A stretch of DNA of 64,000 bases from Bifidobacterium crudilactis. Lineage in GTDB: Bacteria; Actinomycetota; Actinomycetes; Actinomycetales; Bifidobacteriaceae. Below are positions 8,261 through 15,864 of this stretch, piece by piece; positions within the stretch are counted from its first letter, which is position 1; every line of letters begins with the position of its first letter. The position numbers were made by a program, and so were the translations under genes. Under the pieces are notes generated by a model. That model was not told where the DNA came from. It saw only the letters and a program-made list of their open reading frames with translations, and did no database searches. The stretch spans positions 432,634 through 496,633 of the forward strand of contig NZ_JHAL01000002.1 of the NCBI RefSeq assembly GCF_000738005.1, written 5' to 3'.

Positions 8261-9457
8261 ATGGACGACAGGAGCGATTCGGTGGAGGACAAGCAAGAGA
8301 TGAAGGCTGCTGCCGGGCGGAGCGCAGCGCAAGGTGGTCCACTCGCCAGTCTCGTAGCGGAACAAGGAACGGCCGAACACATCGAGCGAGGTGAAGAGCT
8401 TGCGGAAGGCTTGCCGATGGGTGAGGCACCAAAGGGCGTGATTGGCCAGGATGAGGCCACACCCTTGGTCAGCATCATCGTGCCCGTATACAACGTCGAG
8501 GAATTCCTCGACAAGAGCATACGGTCCGCCCTTACCCAGACCTACCGCCATATTGAGCTCATCCTGGTGGATGACGAATCACCTGACGACTGCCCGAAAA
8601 TATGCGACCGTTGGGCGGAGCAGGATGGCCGTGTGCAGGTGATTCACCAATCCAACGGAGGGGTGTCCGCCGCTCGGAACGCCGGTTTGCAGGAAGCTCG
8701 GGGGGAGTACATCTACTTTATGGACCCGGATGACGAGATTGAAGAGAATCTTGTGGAACGGTGTCTGAGTGCGATGGACAACACGGGAGCTGACCTGGTG
8801 ATGTTCCAGTTCGATACGATTGGGGAATCCGGAGCGCAGCTCGAATCGTCATACAAGCACAACGATTATGACGAATCGAAGCTGCTCACCCCCCAGGAAG
8901 CGATAAAGCTCCAGATCCAGTCGGAGATAAACGGTTATTTCTGGGCTTTTCTGGCTCCTCGTGCAACATACGTCAATCAGAATTTCTCATTTCCGGTTGG
9001 GCGGAAAATCGAGGACATGGCACGGATATGCAATATCATCGGCGAGTCGAAGCGCATCCTGCGCATACCCGATGTCCTCTACCATTACCGGCTGCGCAGC
9101 GGCTCCGCCATGGGAATCATATCGGCCTCCAACACCAGCGATTGGTTCCAGGCTGCCGAGGATCGCGAGGACTACATTCGCGAACGCTACCCGGAATTGA
9201 AATCCTATGTCGCTTTGCAGACCTTGAACGTGCTTGGCAATACGGATTTTGAAACCATTCGCCAGAACATCGTGTACGGGCTCAATATCGACCCGGAATC
9301 GCGCATGAAATTCAAAAATCGAGTGCAGGCCTTCCTGGATGATCTCGAGGGCGCCGACATCTCCGAGAAGGTGAAGGCCTTCGTGGACATCTTCAAAAGC
9401 GATAAGGAAGACGCCACCGATTCGGGGCTTGCCACCGGTCAGGCCGCGTCCAGATAG
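8261..9457 (+). CDS. Family 2 glycosyltransferase
   Basis: The 398-residue protein has a GT-A fold glycosyltransferase domain beginning at about residue 68 with PLVSIIVPVYNVEEFLDKS. The nucleotide-binding VDDESPDD follows at about 105, and the metal-binding DxD motif (MDPDDE) is near 155. NGGVSAARNAGLQEARGEYI between them is typical of GT2 enzymes that build cell-surface polysaccharide. No membrane helix is visible. The first 65 residues are a charged extension of unknown role. The true start could be one of the internal ATGs at codons 14 or 51. No other polysaccharide gene is nearby, so acceptor and sugar are unknown. Confidence 0.88.
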   Translation: MDDRSDSVEDKQEMKAAAGRSAAQGGPLASLVAEQGTAEHIERGEELAEGLPMGEAPKGVIGQDEATPLVSIIVPVYNVEEFLDKSIRSALTQTYRHIELILVDDESPDDCPKICDRWAEQDGRVQVIHQSNGGVSAARNAGLQEARGEYIYFMDPDDEIEENLVERCLSAMDNTGADLVMFQFDTIGESGAQLESSYKHNDYDESKLLTPQEAIKLQIQSEINGYFWAFLAPRATYVNQNFSFPVGRKIEDMARICNIIGESKRILRIPDVLYHYRLRSGSAMGIISASNTSDWFQAAEDREDYIRERYPELKSYVALQTLNVLGNTDFETIRQNIVYGLNIDPESRMKFKNRVQAFLDDLEGADISEKVKAFVDIFKSDKEDATDSGLATGQAASR

Positions 9458-9481
9458 GAGGCGCACTCCGACTGCCGTGGT

Positions 9482-9552
9482 GATACCTGCATCAACAGTT
9501 CAGCTGAACGTCGATTTTTCGCTCAATCTGCTGCACTGTTGATGCAGGTATC
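9482..9552. repeat. Palindromic element, second sequence type
   Basis: Perfect 18-bp arms (9482-9499, GATACCTGCATCAACAGT; 9535-9552, its complement) enclose a 35-nt loop, 71 bp in total. Its length and its place just after a gene match the four-copy palindrome family of this window, but the arm sequence is different. It may act as a terminator for the glycosyltransferase gene or belong to another repeat family. Confidence 0.8.
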
Positions 9553-9789
9553 GCATTGCGAAGAGACTCAGGGCCGGGAATGTCGCTATATGGATTGCTT
9601 ATGGCACGTTCAATCGTGTGGCGCGGTCAGGAATCCCGACCCGGCCGGCACCGTAGGAGCTTTCGAATCGGGAACCCAAGCCCGCAGTAGGCGCGACGGG
9701 AACGGTGAGATCTCGCGGGGAGACGGAACATCGGCGGGGTCCTACGAACGCGGTGCCCGTTTGCTGGCGTGTCGTGACATCGCTTCGAA

Positions 9790-9818
9790 TTGGGATGGTA
9801 GTAAACCGGCCCTAATAT
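9790..9818 (+). promoter_or_regulatory. Candidate sigma-70-type promoter
   Basis: TTGGGA at 9790-9795 and TAATAT at 9813-9818 are separated by 17 bp; each matches the consensus at four of six positions. It would give a leader of about 165 nt before the ketopantoate-reductase-like gene. This rests on sequence match only. Confidence 0.35.
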
Positions 9819-9989
9819 GCTGGTGATGAATGCCAAGCCGGGTCGAATGACGTTGCCCCGCGCTGCTCTGTGAGAAGTCCGGTGCAAGGGAACGACTTTC
9901 GTGTGCAATAGTGCGGGTGACGGGTCGTGGTTGACGCGCCGCAGTCTCGATGCGCAACCGGCGAGGGGAACTATCCGGGAAGGTAAGCA

Positions 9990-11012
9990 ATGAAATACGC
10001 GGTTATAGGTGCCGGTGGCATGGGCGTGCAATACGGGGTGCTGCTTCAGGAATTCGCAGGCAAGGATGTGGATTTCATAGACACATGGCAGGAGAACGTG
10101 GAGCAGATACGCGCTCAGCATGGTGTGTATGTATCCCAGGACGAGCAGGACCGCCATCTCGTTCCTATCCATATCTACTACCCGGAGGAATACGACGGCG
10201 ACCCTGATGTGTGGATTATCTTCCTCAAGCAGATGCAGCTCGACGAGGTGCTTAAGCGTTGCTCGGGACTCTTCCGCAGCCACCAATACGTGTTCTCCGC
10301 AATGAACGGGTACGGGCATTTCGAGAAGATTGCCCAATACGTGGACCCCTCGCATATCTTCGGGGGAACGGCATTGATCGGCGCCGAAGTGTACGGTCCC
10401 GGCGACATGAATTTCACCGGGGGTGCCGATGCTAAAGCCATGAATATGTGCGCCTACCGCGAGGAGAACTCCGACAAGGACTCTGCCGAGGTGGAGCAGG
10501 AGATTTTCCGTGACTTCACCGCGGCGACGTTGAATCCGACCATCGTCAATAACTTCATGGGCATGTGCATGGCGAAAATCGTCTTCAACTCGGTGTTGAA
10601 CACATTGTGCACGATGTACCAGATTCGTTTCGGCGAGTTCATGCGGCACCCGGGGGCGCGATGGATGACCGAGCAGCTTGTCGATGAAGCATACACCGCG
10701 GCGGAACAGGCCGGGTTGACCCTGTTGGGTACCCGGGAATCCGAGGTGGAGACCATCTGCCATACCGCCGGAATCGCACATCCGCTGCACTACCCGTCGA
10801 TGTATCAGGACCTCACCAAAGGCCGTCCGACGGAAGTCGACTACATCAACGGATACATCGCGAAGATAGGTCGTGAACACGGGTATGAATGCCGCCTGCA
10901 CGAGTTTGCAACGCAAGAGCTGCACCTGGCGGAGCTGGCCTTCGGCATCCATCACCCCGAGTTCGCCCGGACGGCACAGGCGTCGGCACAGGCACAGGCA
11001 GCAAGGAATTAA
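9990..11012 (+). CDS. Ketopantoate reductase (ApbA/PanE) family protein
   Basis: The 340-residue cytosolic protein has an N-terminal Rossmann fold, with GAGGMG at residues 8-13 for NAD(P)H. Its C-terminal helical domain has the ApbA_C pattern: KIVFNSVLNTLC, where the Lys is the likely catalytic base, and PSMYQDLTKGRPTEVDYING. PanE reduces 2-dehydropantoate to pantoate for pantothenate and CoA synthesis, but many relatives reduce other 2-oxoacids. GGGAAGG precedes the ATG. The next gene is an L-2-hydroxyacid dehydrogenase, so the pair may work on 2-oxo/2-hydroxyacids. No other pantothenate gene is close, hence no symbol. Confidence 0.82.
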   Translation: MKYAVIGAGGMGVQYGVLLQEFAGKDVDFIDTWQENVEQIRAQHGVYVSQDEQDRHLVPIHIYYPEEYDGDPDVWIIFLKQMQLDEVLKRCSGLFRSHQYVFSAMNGYGHFEKIAQYVDPSHIFGGTALIGAEVYGPGDMNFTGGADAKAMNMCAYREENSDKDSAEVEQEIFRDFTAATLNPTIVNNFMGMCMAKIVFNSVLNTLCTMYQIRFGEFMRHPGARWMTEQLVDEAYTAAEQAGLTLLGTRESEVETICHTAGIAHPLHYPSMYQDLTKGRPTEVDYINGYIAKIGREHGYECRLHEFATQELHLAELAFGIHHPEFARTAQASAQAQAARN

Positions 11013-11110
11013 CGGTCCCCGGGGCGAGAGACCTTCACCGCGCTCGCGTCGATTGGCTCGGAACAGGCCTAGGAGTCGTGTGACCCTCGAAAGAGCGTGA
11101 AGGTCTATGC

Positions 11111-11155
11111 ACCCAGTGCAATTCAACCCAGTGCAATTCACCCCAGTGCAATTCA
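11111..11155. repeat. Three tandem 15-bp repeats
   Basis: Three direct copies of (A/C)CCCAGTGCAATTCA lie at 11111-11125, 11126-11140 and 11141-11155; a degenerate fourth (CCCAATGGCAATC) follows. They sit 74 bp upstream of the hydroxyacid dehydrogenase start. Evenly spaced direct repeats could bind a regulator; a simple slippage expansion is the alternative. Confidence 0.8.
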
Positions 11156-11228
11156 CCCAATGGCAATCGCATCCCAAAGGATGCAGGGAACGGACTGAGC
11201 GAAACATTCCTCAGCAAAGGAGATATCC

Positions 11229-12275
11229 ATGGTTACTTCATCATTGACGGATACGGTATCCGGTCATCGACCGGTGTCCGTAGGCATCGTCGGACTCGGA
11301 CATGTCGGACCGCATGTGGCCAACAGTCTGATTCTGCAAGGTATCGCCGATGAACTGCTTCTATGCGACACCAACGAGGACAAACTCGCGGCCGAAGTGC
11401 AGGACCTCAATGATTCCACGGTGTTCGCTCCGCACCGTGTGGTGGTCCGCAACTGTCATGCAGACTATGAGCGGCTTGCTGCATGCGATGTCATCGTGAA
11501 TTCCAGCGGGCAGGTGACGCTTTCGGCAATCAGCAGAACAGGTGAATTGTTCAAGGCCATCGACGACGTGCGCTCATATGTCGGCAGAATCGCGGAGGCG
11601 GGCTTCACCGGATTCTGGGTGAACGTCGCGAACCCCTGCGATGTGGTGACCCGTGAGATTCACAGGCTTTCAGGGCTCCCGGCAAGTCATGTGATGGGCA
11701 CGGGAACGGTTCTCGACTCGGCAAGGCTCAGAACCGTGATTTCATTGCGTACCGGCCTCGCACCCGAGTCGATACAGGCGTACATGATCGGAGAGCATGG
11801 CAACACCCAGATCGCCGCATGGTCGTCCATCAGCATCGCCGGAACGTTGCTCAGCACTCTCAAGTCCCGAAAACCCTACGACCTCGACGCCGCAGAGGTT
11901 GAATCGACGGCACGCGAAGGAGGATATGTCTCCTATCACGGCAAACAGTGCACCGAGTATGCCATAGGCAATGCAGCCACGCGCATCGTCCGGGCGATCG
12001 TGCACGACGAGCACGTGGTGCTCTCCGCCTCAGTGCAGCTCAATGGCGAATATGGTGAGACCGGGCTATACATCTCCGTCCCTTGCGTGATAGACGCGAA
12101 CGGTGCAGGGGATATTTTCGAACTGAAGCTCAGCGCCGCCGAAAGCGAAGGATTCAAAGCATCCTGCAGTACGGTGAAGAGCAACTACGCCAAGCTCGCG
12201 CCCATGCCGGTCGAGGCCGCAAGGAAGACCCCGGTCGTTATCCCTCGGCATCGCGGGGACGACCGTTTCGAGTAA
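11229..12275 (+). CDS. L-lactate/L-2-hydroxyisocaproate dehydrogenase family protein
   Basis: The 348-residue protein belongs to the LDH/MDH superfamily. It has the NAD-binding GLGHVG near residue 23, NVANPCDVV, the catalytic His in GEHGN (about residue 190), its partner Asp (about 163) and the substrate-binding Arg (about 166). The mobile substrate loop, which in lactate dehydrogenases carries Gln and Arg (AGxxQKPGETR), reads SSGQVTLSAISRTGELF here. That suggests a larger or branched 2-oxoacid, as in L-2-hydroxyisocaproate dehydrogenases, rather than pyruvate. AAAGGAGATATCC before the ATG is a strong ribosome binding site. Tandem 15-bp repeats lie upstream, and a ketopantoate-reductase-like gene precedes it. 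Confidence 0.82.
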   Translation: MVTSSLTDTVSGHRPVSVGIVGLGHVGPHVANSLILQGIADELLLCDTNEDKLAAEVQDLNDSTVFAPHRVVVRNCHADYERLAACDVIVNSSGQVTLSAISRTGELFKAIDDVRSYVGRIAEAGFTGFWVNVANPCDVVTREIHRLSGLPASHVMGTGTVLDSARLRTVISLRTGLAPESIQAYMIGEHGNTQIAAWSSISIAGTLLSTLKSRKPYDLDAAEVESTAREGGYVSYHGKQCTEYAIGNAATRIVRAIVHDEHVVLSASVQLNGEYGETGLYISVPCVIDANGAGDIFELKLSAAESEGFKASCSTVKSNYAKLAPMPVEAARKTPVVIPRHRGDDRFE

Positions 12276-12449
12276 TGACGAGACGCGTCAGATAATCAGG
12301 CGTTATCAATTCAACTTAAGAGAGCCTATAAGTTTTACCGTGAGGCGCGCCATGTCCTTCTGCCCGAGGGTTTACTAGCATGGCATTCGTTCATCAAATT
12401 TCGACCGTACTGGATGTCGGCGGAATGTGGGTTGTGAAAGAGAGAGACC

Positions 12450-13265
12450 ATGAAGAAGAAGATACTGGCCGGAGCGCTCGCGATTATCACGGCACTGAGC
12501 CTTGCGGCATGCGGCGGCAGCGGTTCGTCCGCCGAAAAACACGACTATGTGGTGGGCGTGGCGAGCGACCAGCAGAAGGAAATCTGGGAGTACGTCGGCG
12601 ACCAGGTCAAGAAGGAAGGCATCACCATAGATGTGAAGCTGTTCTCGGGTTACACCGAGGAAAACCCCGCTCTGGTCGATGGCAGTCTGGATTTGAACAG
12701 TTTCCAGCATGTGGCCTATCTCAATAACTTCAACAAGGAGAACAACGCCGATCTGGTGCCCATCGGCTACACGCTGATTTCGCCATTCGGTCTCTACTCG
12801 GACAAGATCAAGGACTACAACGACCTCAAGGACGGGGATACCGTCGCTATCCCCAACGATGTGACCAACGGAGGCCGTGCGCTGCAGTTGCTCGACGCGA
12901 TTGGCGTAATCAAACTCAAGTCCGATGCTCCTGATTCTCCGACCACCAAGGATATTGACAGCTACGTCAAGAAAATCACCATCAAGGAGCTGCAGGCGGA
13001 TCAGATTGCCGCGGCATTGCCGGATGTGACCGCCGCCACGATCAATACCAATTACGTTACGGACCAGTTGCACACCACGCCGAAGGATTCGGCCATCTAT
13101 ATCGATACCGATCACATTGACAAGGTGAACGACATCTACAAGAACGTCATCGCTGTTCGCAAAGAGGACAAGGATAAGGCGGACTTCAAGAAGATCGTCA
13201 AGGCGTACCAGACCGATGCGGTGGCTGAACTGATTAAGAAGACGAACGATATTCCTGCCTGGTGA
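12450..13265 (+). CDS. metQ: Methionine ABC transporter substrate-binding lipoprotein MetQ
   Basis: The 271-residue NlpA/MetQ lipoprotein should capture methionine outside the membrane for MetNI. The N-terminus is a lipoprotein signal (MKKKILAGALAIITALSL then lipobox LAAC, Cys 21). The mature part has the family's GVASDQQKEIW, VDGSLDLNSFQHVAYL and FGLYSDKIKDYNDL segments, followed by TNYV near the ligand pocket. AGAGAGA precedes the ATG. metN and metI follow, separated by a terminator-like hairpin that probably makes metQ the most abundant product. No S-box or other known riboswitch is seen upstream. Confidence 0.92.
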   Translation: MKKKILAGALAIITALSLAACGGSGSSAEKHDYVVGVASDQQKEIWEYVGDQVKKEGITIDVKLFSGYTEENPALVDGSLDLNSFQHVAYLNNFNKENNADLVPIGYTLISPFGLYSDKIKDYNDLKDGDTVAIPNDVTNGGRALQLLDAIGVIKLKSDAPDSPTTKDIDSYVKKITIKELQADQIAAALPDVTAATINTNYVTDQLHTTPKDSAIYIDTDHIDKVNDIYKNVIAVRKEDKDKADFKKIVKAYQTDAVAELIKKTNDIPAW

Positions 13266-13290
13266 TTGATGGGCACCACAGGTGCGTAGT

Positions 13291-13324
13291 CCAAGGGGAG
13301 TCCGGTTGCCGGGCTCCCCTTTGG
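13291..13324 (+). terminator. Hairpin between metQ and metN
   Basis: CCAAAGGGGAG-like arms (13291-13300 and 13315-13324) form a GC-rich stem with an internal CCGG part. It starts 26 bp after the metQ stop. It may stop part of the transcription so that binding protein exceeds transporter, or it may protect the metQ message. Confidence 0.6.
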
Positions 13325-13406
13325 CAGCATTGCCGGTACCTTGGTAACGGTGAATACCGAATCGTGCCGGCCCGGAGGGGTGTGCCGGGGTTTGACACGA
13401 ATCAAC

Positions 13407-14447
13407 GTGAGTGAGGTGGAAGTGATAGAGCTACAAGACATTCTGGTGTCCTTCGAACAGAAGAGCCAGCCTGTGGTTGCCGTAGACCATGTCTCTTTGA
13501 GTGTGCCGGAAGGTTCGATCTATGGCATCGTCGGGTTTTCGGGAGCGGGCAAGTCGACCCTGGTGAGAGTCATCAACCTGCTGCAGCGGCCCAATGAGGG
13601 TTCCGTGGTGGTCGATGGTGTGGATCTGCTGAGCCTGCCCACCAGGAAGCTGCGCGAGGCTCGCAAGAACATCGGTATGATCTTCCAGCACTTCAACCTG
13701 ATGGAATCGCGCACGGTGTTCGACAATGTGGCCTTCGCACTCAAGGGCAGTGGATTGGGCAAGCAGGAACGTCGCAAGAAGATCGAGCATCTGCTTGACC
13801 TGGTGGGCATCCTGGGCAAACAGGATTCCTATCCCCACCAGCTGTCCGGCGGGCAGAAGCAGCGTGTCGCCATCGCCCGAGCCCTGGCCAATGACCCGAA
13901 GATACTGCTGTGCGACGAGGCTACAAGCGCCTTGGACCCTAAAACGACGCTTGCGGTGCTGAAACTGCTCAAGGAGATCAACCATCGCCTCGGCATCACC
14001 ATCGTGCTCATCACCCATGAGATGCAGGTCGTCAAGGAGATTTGCGACACCGTTGCGGTAATGGACCGCGGACGCATCATCGAACGCGGTGGCGTGGCGG
14101 AGATTTTCAGCAATCCCCAAAAGACCTTGACGGCGGATTTCATACGAACCGCCACTCACATCGAGCAGGCCGAGCAGACCATCATGGAATATGCGAAGGG
14201 TCGGGACGTGTACGAACTGAAGTTCTCCGGCGAACGGGCGTCCGAACCGGTCATCGTGGAGCTGTACAAACGTTTCGGACTGACGGCCAATGTGCTGTAC
14301 GGCAATGTCGAGTATCTGCAGAACACTCCGTTGGGAACGATGCTGGTGAGCTTCGACGGCACGGATCGCATTGCGGAAGCCAAGGAATTTCTGCGTGGTG
14401 AGGGCATCTCCATGCAGCAAGTGAATACGGGGGAGCGTGAATCATGA
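13407..14447 (+). CDS. metN: Methionine import ATPase MetN
   Basis: This ABC ATPase, 346 residues from the chosen start, has Walker A GFSGAGKS (about 43-50), IFQHFNL in the Q-loop, the LSGGQ signature (about 145), Walker B ILLCDEA (about 165) and the switch His in LITHEM. The C-terminal 90 residues are the NIL domain that binds methionine and inhibits transport when the cell is full. It powers MetI together with MetQ. The start is unsure: the frame is open from TTG 13341, and GTG 13407, 13416 or 13422 all give an N-terminus close to the family. The stop overlaps the metI start by 4 nt. Confidence 0.9.
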   Translation: MSEVEVIELQDILVSFEQKSQPVVAVDHVSLSVPEGSIYGIVGFSGAGKSTLVRVINLLQRPNEGSVVVDGVDLLSLPTRKLREARKNIGMIFQHFNLMESRTVFDNVAFALKGSGLGKQERRKKIEHLLDLVGILGKQDSYPHQLSGGQKQRVAIARALANDPKILLCDEATSALDPKTTLAVLKLLKEINHRLGITIVLITHEMQVVKEICDTVAVMDRGRIIERGGVAEIFSNPQKTLTADFIRTATHIEQAEQTIMEYAKGRDVYELKFSGERASEPVIVELYKRFGLTANVLYGNVEYLQNTPLGTMLVSFDGTDRIAEAKEFLRGEGISMQQVNTGERES

Positions 14448-15124
14448 TCGAACATCTACTGCCATACGCGAGTCAGATGGGTGACGATTTCGTACAGGCT
14501 ACGATAGAAACCGTCATCATGACCGCGGTGGCCATGGTTATCGCGGGTGTGATCGGCTTGCTGCTCGGTATCGTGCTGCTCATCACCGGGGAGCATGGTC
14601 TGCGGCCCAACAAGGTCATCTATTGGACGCTGGATCAGATCGTCAATATCGGCCGTTCCATACCCTTCATCATCCTGCTGGCGATTATCATGCCTTTCAC
14701 CCGTTTTCTCGTCGGTACCAGCATCGGTACTACGGCTGTGACCGTGCCCATCGTGGTCGGTACCATCCCCTTCTTCGCCCGACAGGTGCAGAATGCCCTG
14801 CTTGAAGTCGATCCGGGTGTCGTCGAGGCCGCGAAGGCCATGGGAACCAGCGATGTGGGAATCATCTACAGGGTGTATCTGCGTGAGGGGCTGGTGTCGC
14901 TCATCAGAGCCGCAAGCTTCACCGTCATCAATCTCATCGGTCTTACTGCCATGGCGGGAATCGTAGGTGGTGGCGGCCTTGGTGCCACGGCCTTGCAGCA
15001 GGGATATCAGCGTGGTCGTACCGACGTCACCTTCGTATCCATGGTGCTGATCCTGATCATCGTGTTCATCACGCAGATTATCGGCAACATCGCCGTTCGC
15101 ATCGCGGCACACGGTCGGAGCTGA
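14444..15124 (+). CDS. metI: Methionine ABC transporter permease MetI
   Basis: The 226-residue membrane protein has the BPD_transp_1 fold with about five helices. It carries the EAA-type coupling segment VVEAAKAMGTSDVGIIYRVY (about residues 125-144) that contacts the ATPase, and the MetI-typical NIGRSIPFIILL and IVGGGGLGATA. Its ATG lies within the metN stop (ATGA overlap), so the two are translationally coupled. Length is normal for MetI. It forms the channel of the methionine importer with MetN and MetQ. Confidence 0.92.
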   Translation: MIEHLLPYASQMGDDFVQATIETVIMTAVAMVIAGVIGLLLGIVLLITGEHGLRPNKVIYWTLDQIVNIGRSIPFIILLAIIMPFTRFLVGTSIGTTAVTVPIVVGTIPFFARQVQNALLEVDPGVVEAAKAMGTSDVGIIYRVYLREGLVSLIRAASFTVINLIGLTAMAGIVGGGGLGATALQQGYQRGRTDVTFVSMVLILIIVFITQIIGNIAVRIAAHGRS

Positions 15125-15152
15125 TGCTCTTCTGGCCCGTGTCCCATCGTTC

Positions 15153-15704
15153 CTATTCGATGCCCTCGGCGATGACGTGGTAGCTTTCGATGAGTTCCGG
15201 CAGATGCATGGCGGCGTTCGCCGGACTGGTCGAGGGGAGCCGCGTCATCGTGATTTCGATGCCTGCGGCAATCAGTGCGGGCTCGGAGTATCTGCGGAAC
15301 AATGCGGCTGCCGTGCCTCCCGTGGTGAAGATACGGCGGATGGGGGCATGAGTGAGTATCGTGCTCAAGTCAGTGGGTACCGGGTTGCGGATACTCGAAT
15401 CGCTGGCCCCGATAATGTCGCAGGACTCCAGCACATCCCACAGGGCCAGATGATGCCGTACAGCGAAGTCGGCGCGTTCGGCGGCGGTGGCGGAGGCCAG
15501 TGCGGATGAGCCTACGGTGAAGTCCGGTTTTTCGGATTCGGCGAATACCGCTTCCAGAACCGGCCAGAAGCGGTTCCGCGGATGCATGTAATAGAACCCG
15601 GCTTCGCGTGATTTGGGACTGGGCATCGAACCCAACAGCAGCACTCGGGATTCCGTGTCCCACACCGGCCCGAACCCGTGTTCGACGTGTATGCGTTTGC
15701 CCAT
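15153..15704 (-). CDS. Uracil-DNA glycosylase superfamily protein (DNA-deoxyinosine glycosylase type)
   Basis: The 183-residue protein matches the UDG family 6/HDG group, which removes hypoxanthine (deaminated adenine) from DNA in base excision repair. Motif 1 reads LLLGSMPSPKSREAGFYYMH, followed by PRNRFWPVL (about residues 22-50). The second motif is LPSTSPANA near residue 160. The conserved ALWDVLESCDIIGASDSSI is also typical. The gene is convergent with metI, separated by 28 bp, and begins after AGGAGAAGATATGGG. The exact lesion removed is inferred from the family. Confidence 0.85.
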   Translation of the reverse strand: MGKRIHVEHGFGPVWDTESRVLLLGSMPSPKSREAGFYYMHPRNRFWPVLEAVFAESEKPDFTVGSSALASATAAERADFAVRHHLALWDVLESCDIIGASDSSIRNPVPTDLSTILTHAPIRRIFTTGGTAAALFRRYSEPALIAAGIEITMTRLPSTSPANAAMHLPELIESYHVIAEGIE

Positions 15705-15743
15705 ATCTTCTCCTTCGTGCCGAAATACAGCTACGAATGCCGT

Positions 15744-15852
15744 TTGTGTAGGGATTGCTGCTGATCCTTTGAGTGATTATCGCAAAGAATGGCGAAATTT
15801 CAATGAAGCACAGCACACCATACTCGCGCTTTCGATGAAAATCCCTACACAA
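15744..15852. repeat. 109-bp element with 13-bp inverted ends
   Basis: Perfect 13-bp terminal inverted repeats (TTGTGTAGGGATT at 15744-15756, its complement at 15840-15852) enclose 83 bp without a gene. It fills the space between the glycosylase start and the 3' end of the AlbA-type gene. The layout resembles a miniature inverted-repeat element, but no direct target duplication is obvious, and a second copy is not present in the window. A terminator is the other option. Confidence 0.65.
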
Positions 15853-15864
15853 TCGCAGAGGGAA

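Larger units (their letters stand above)
9458..9989. other. Long intergenic region
   Basis: These 532 bases hold an 18-bp inverted repeat (9482-9552) right after the glycosyltransferase gene and a candidate promoter at 9790-9818. A 95-codon plus-strand frame crosses the inverted repeat and looks like nothing known, so I do not call it. I see no RNA gene. Confidence 0.6.

Noticed and set aside
9539..9826. 95-codon frame after the glycosyltransferase gene
   Set aside because: It begins inside the right arm of an inverted repeat, has no supporting start site, and its composition is random.
9627..11207. 526-codon minus-strand frame
   Set aside because: It is the antisense of the ketopantoate-reductase-like gene, whose motifs are clear on the plus strand.
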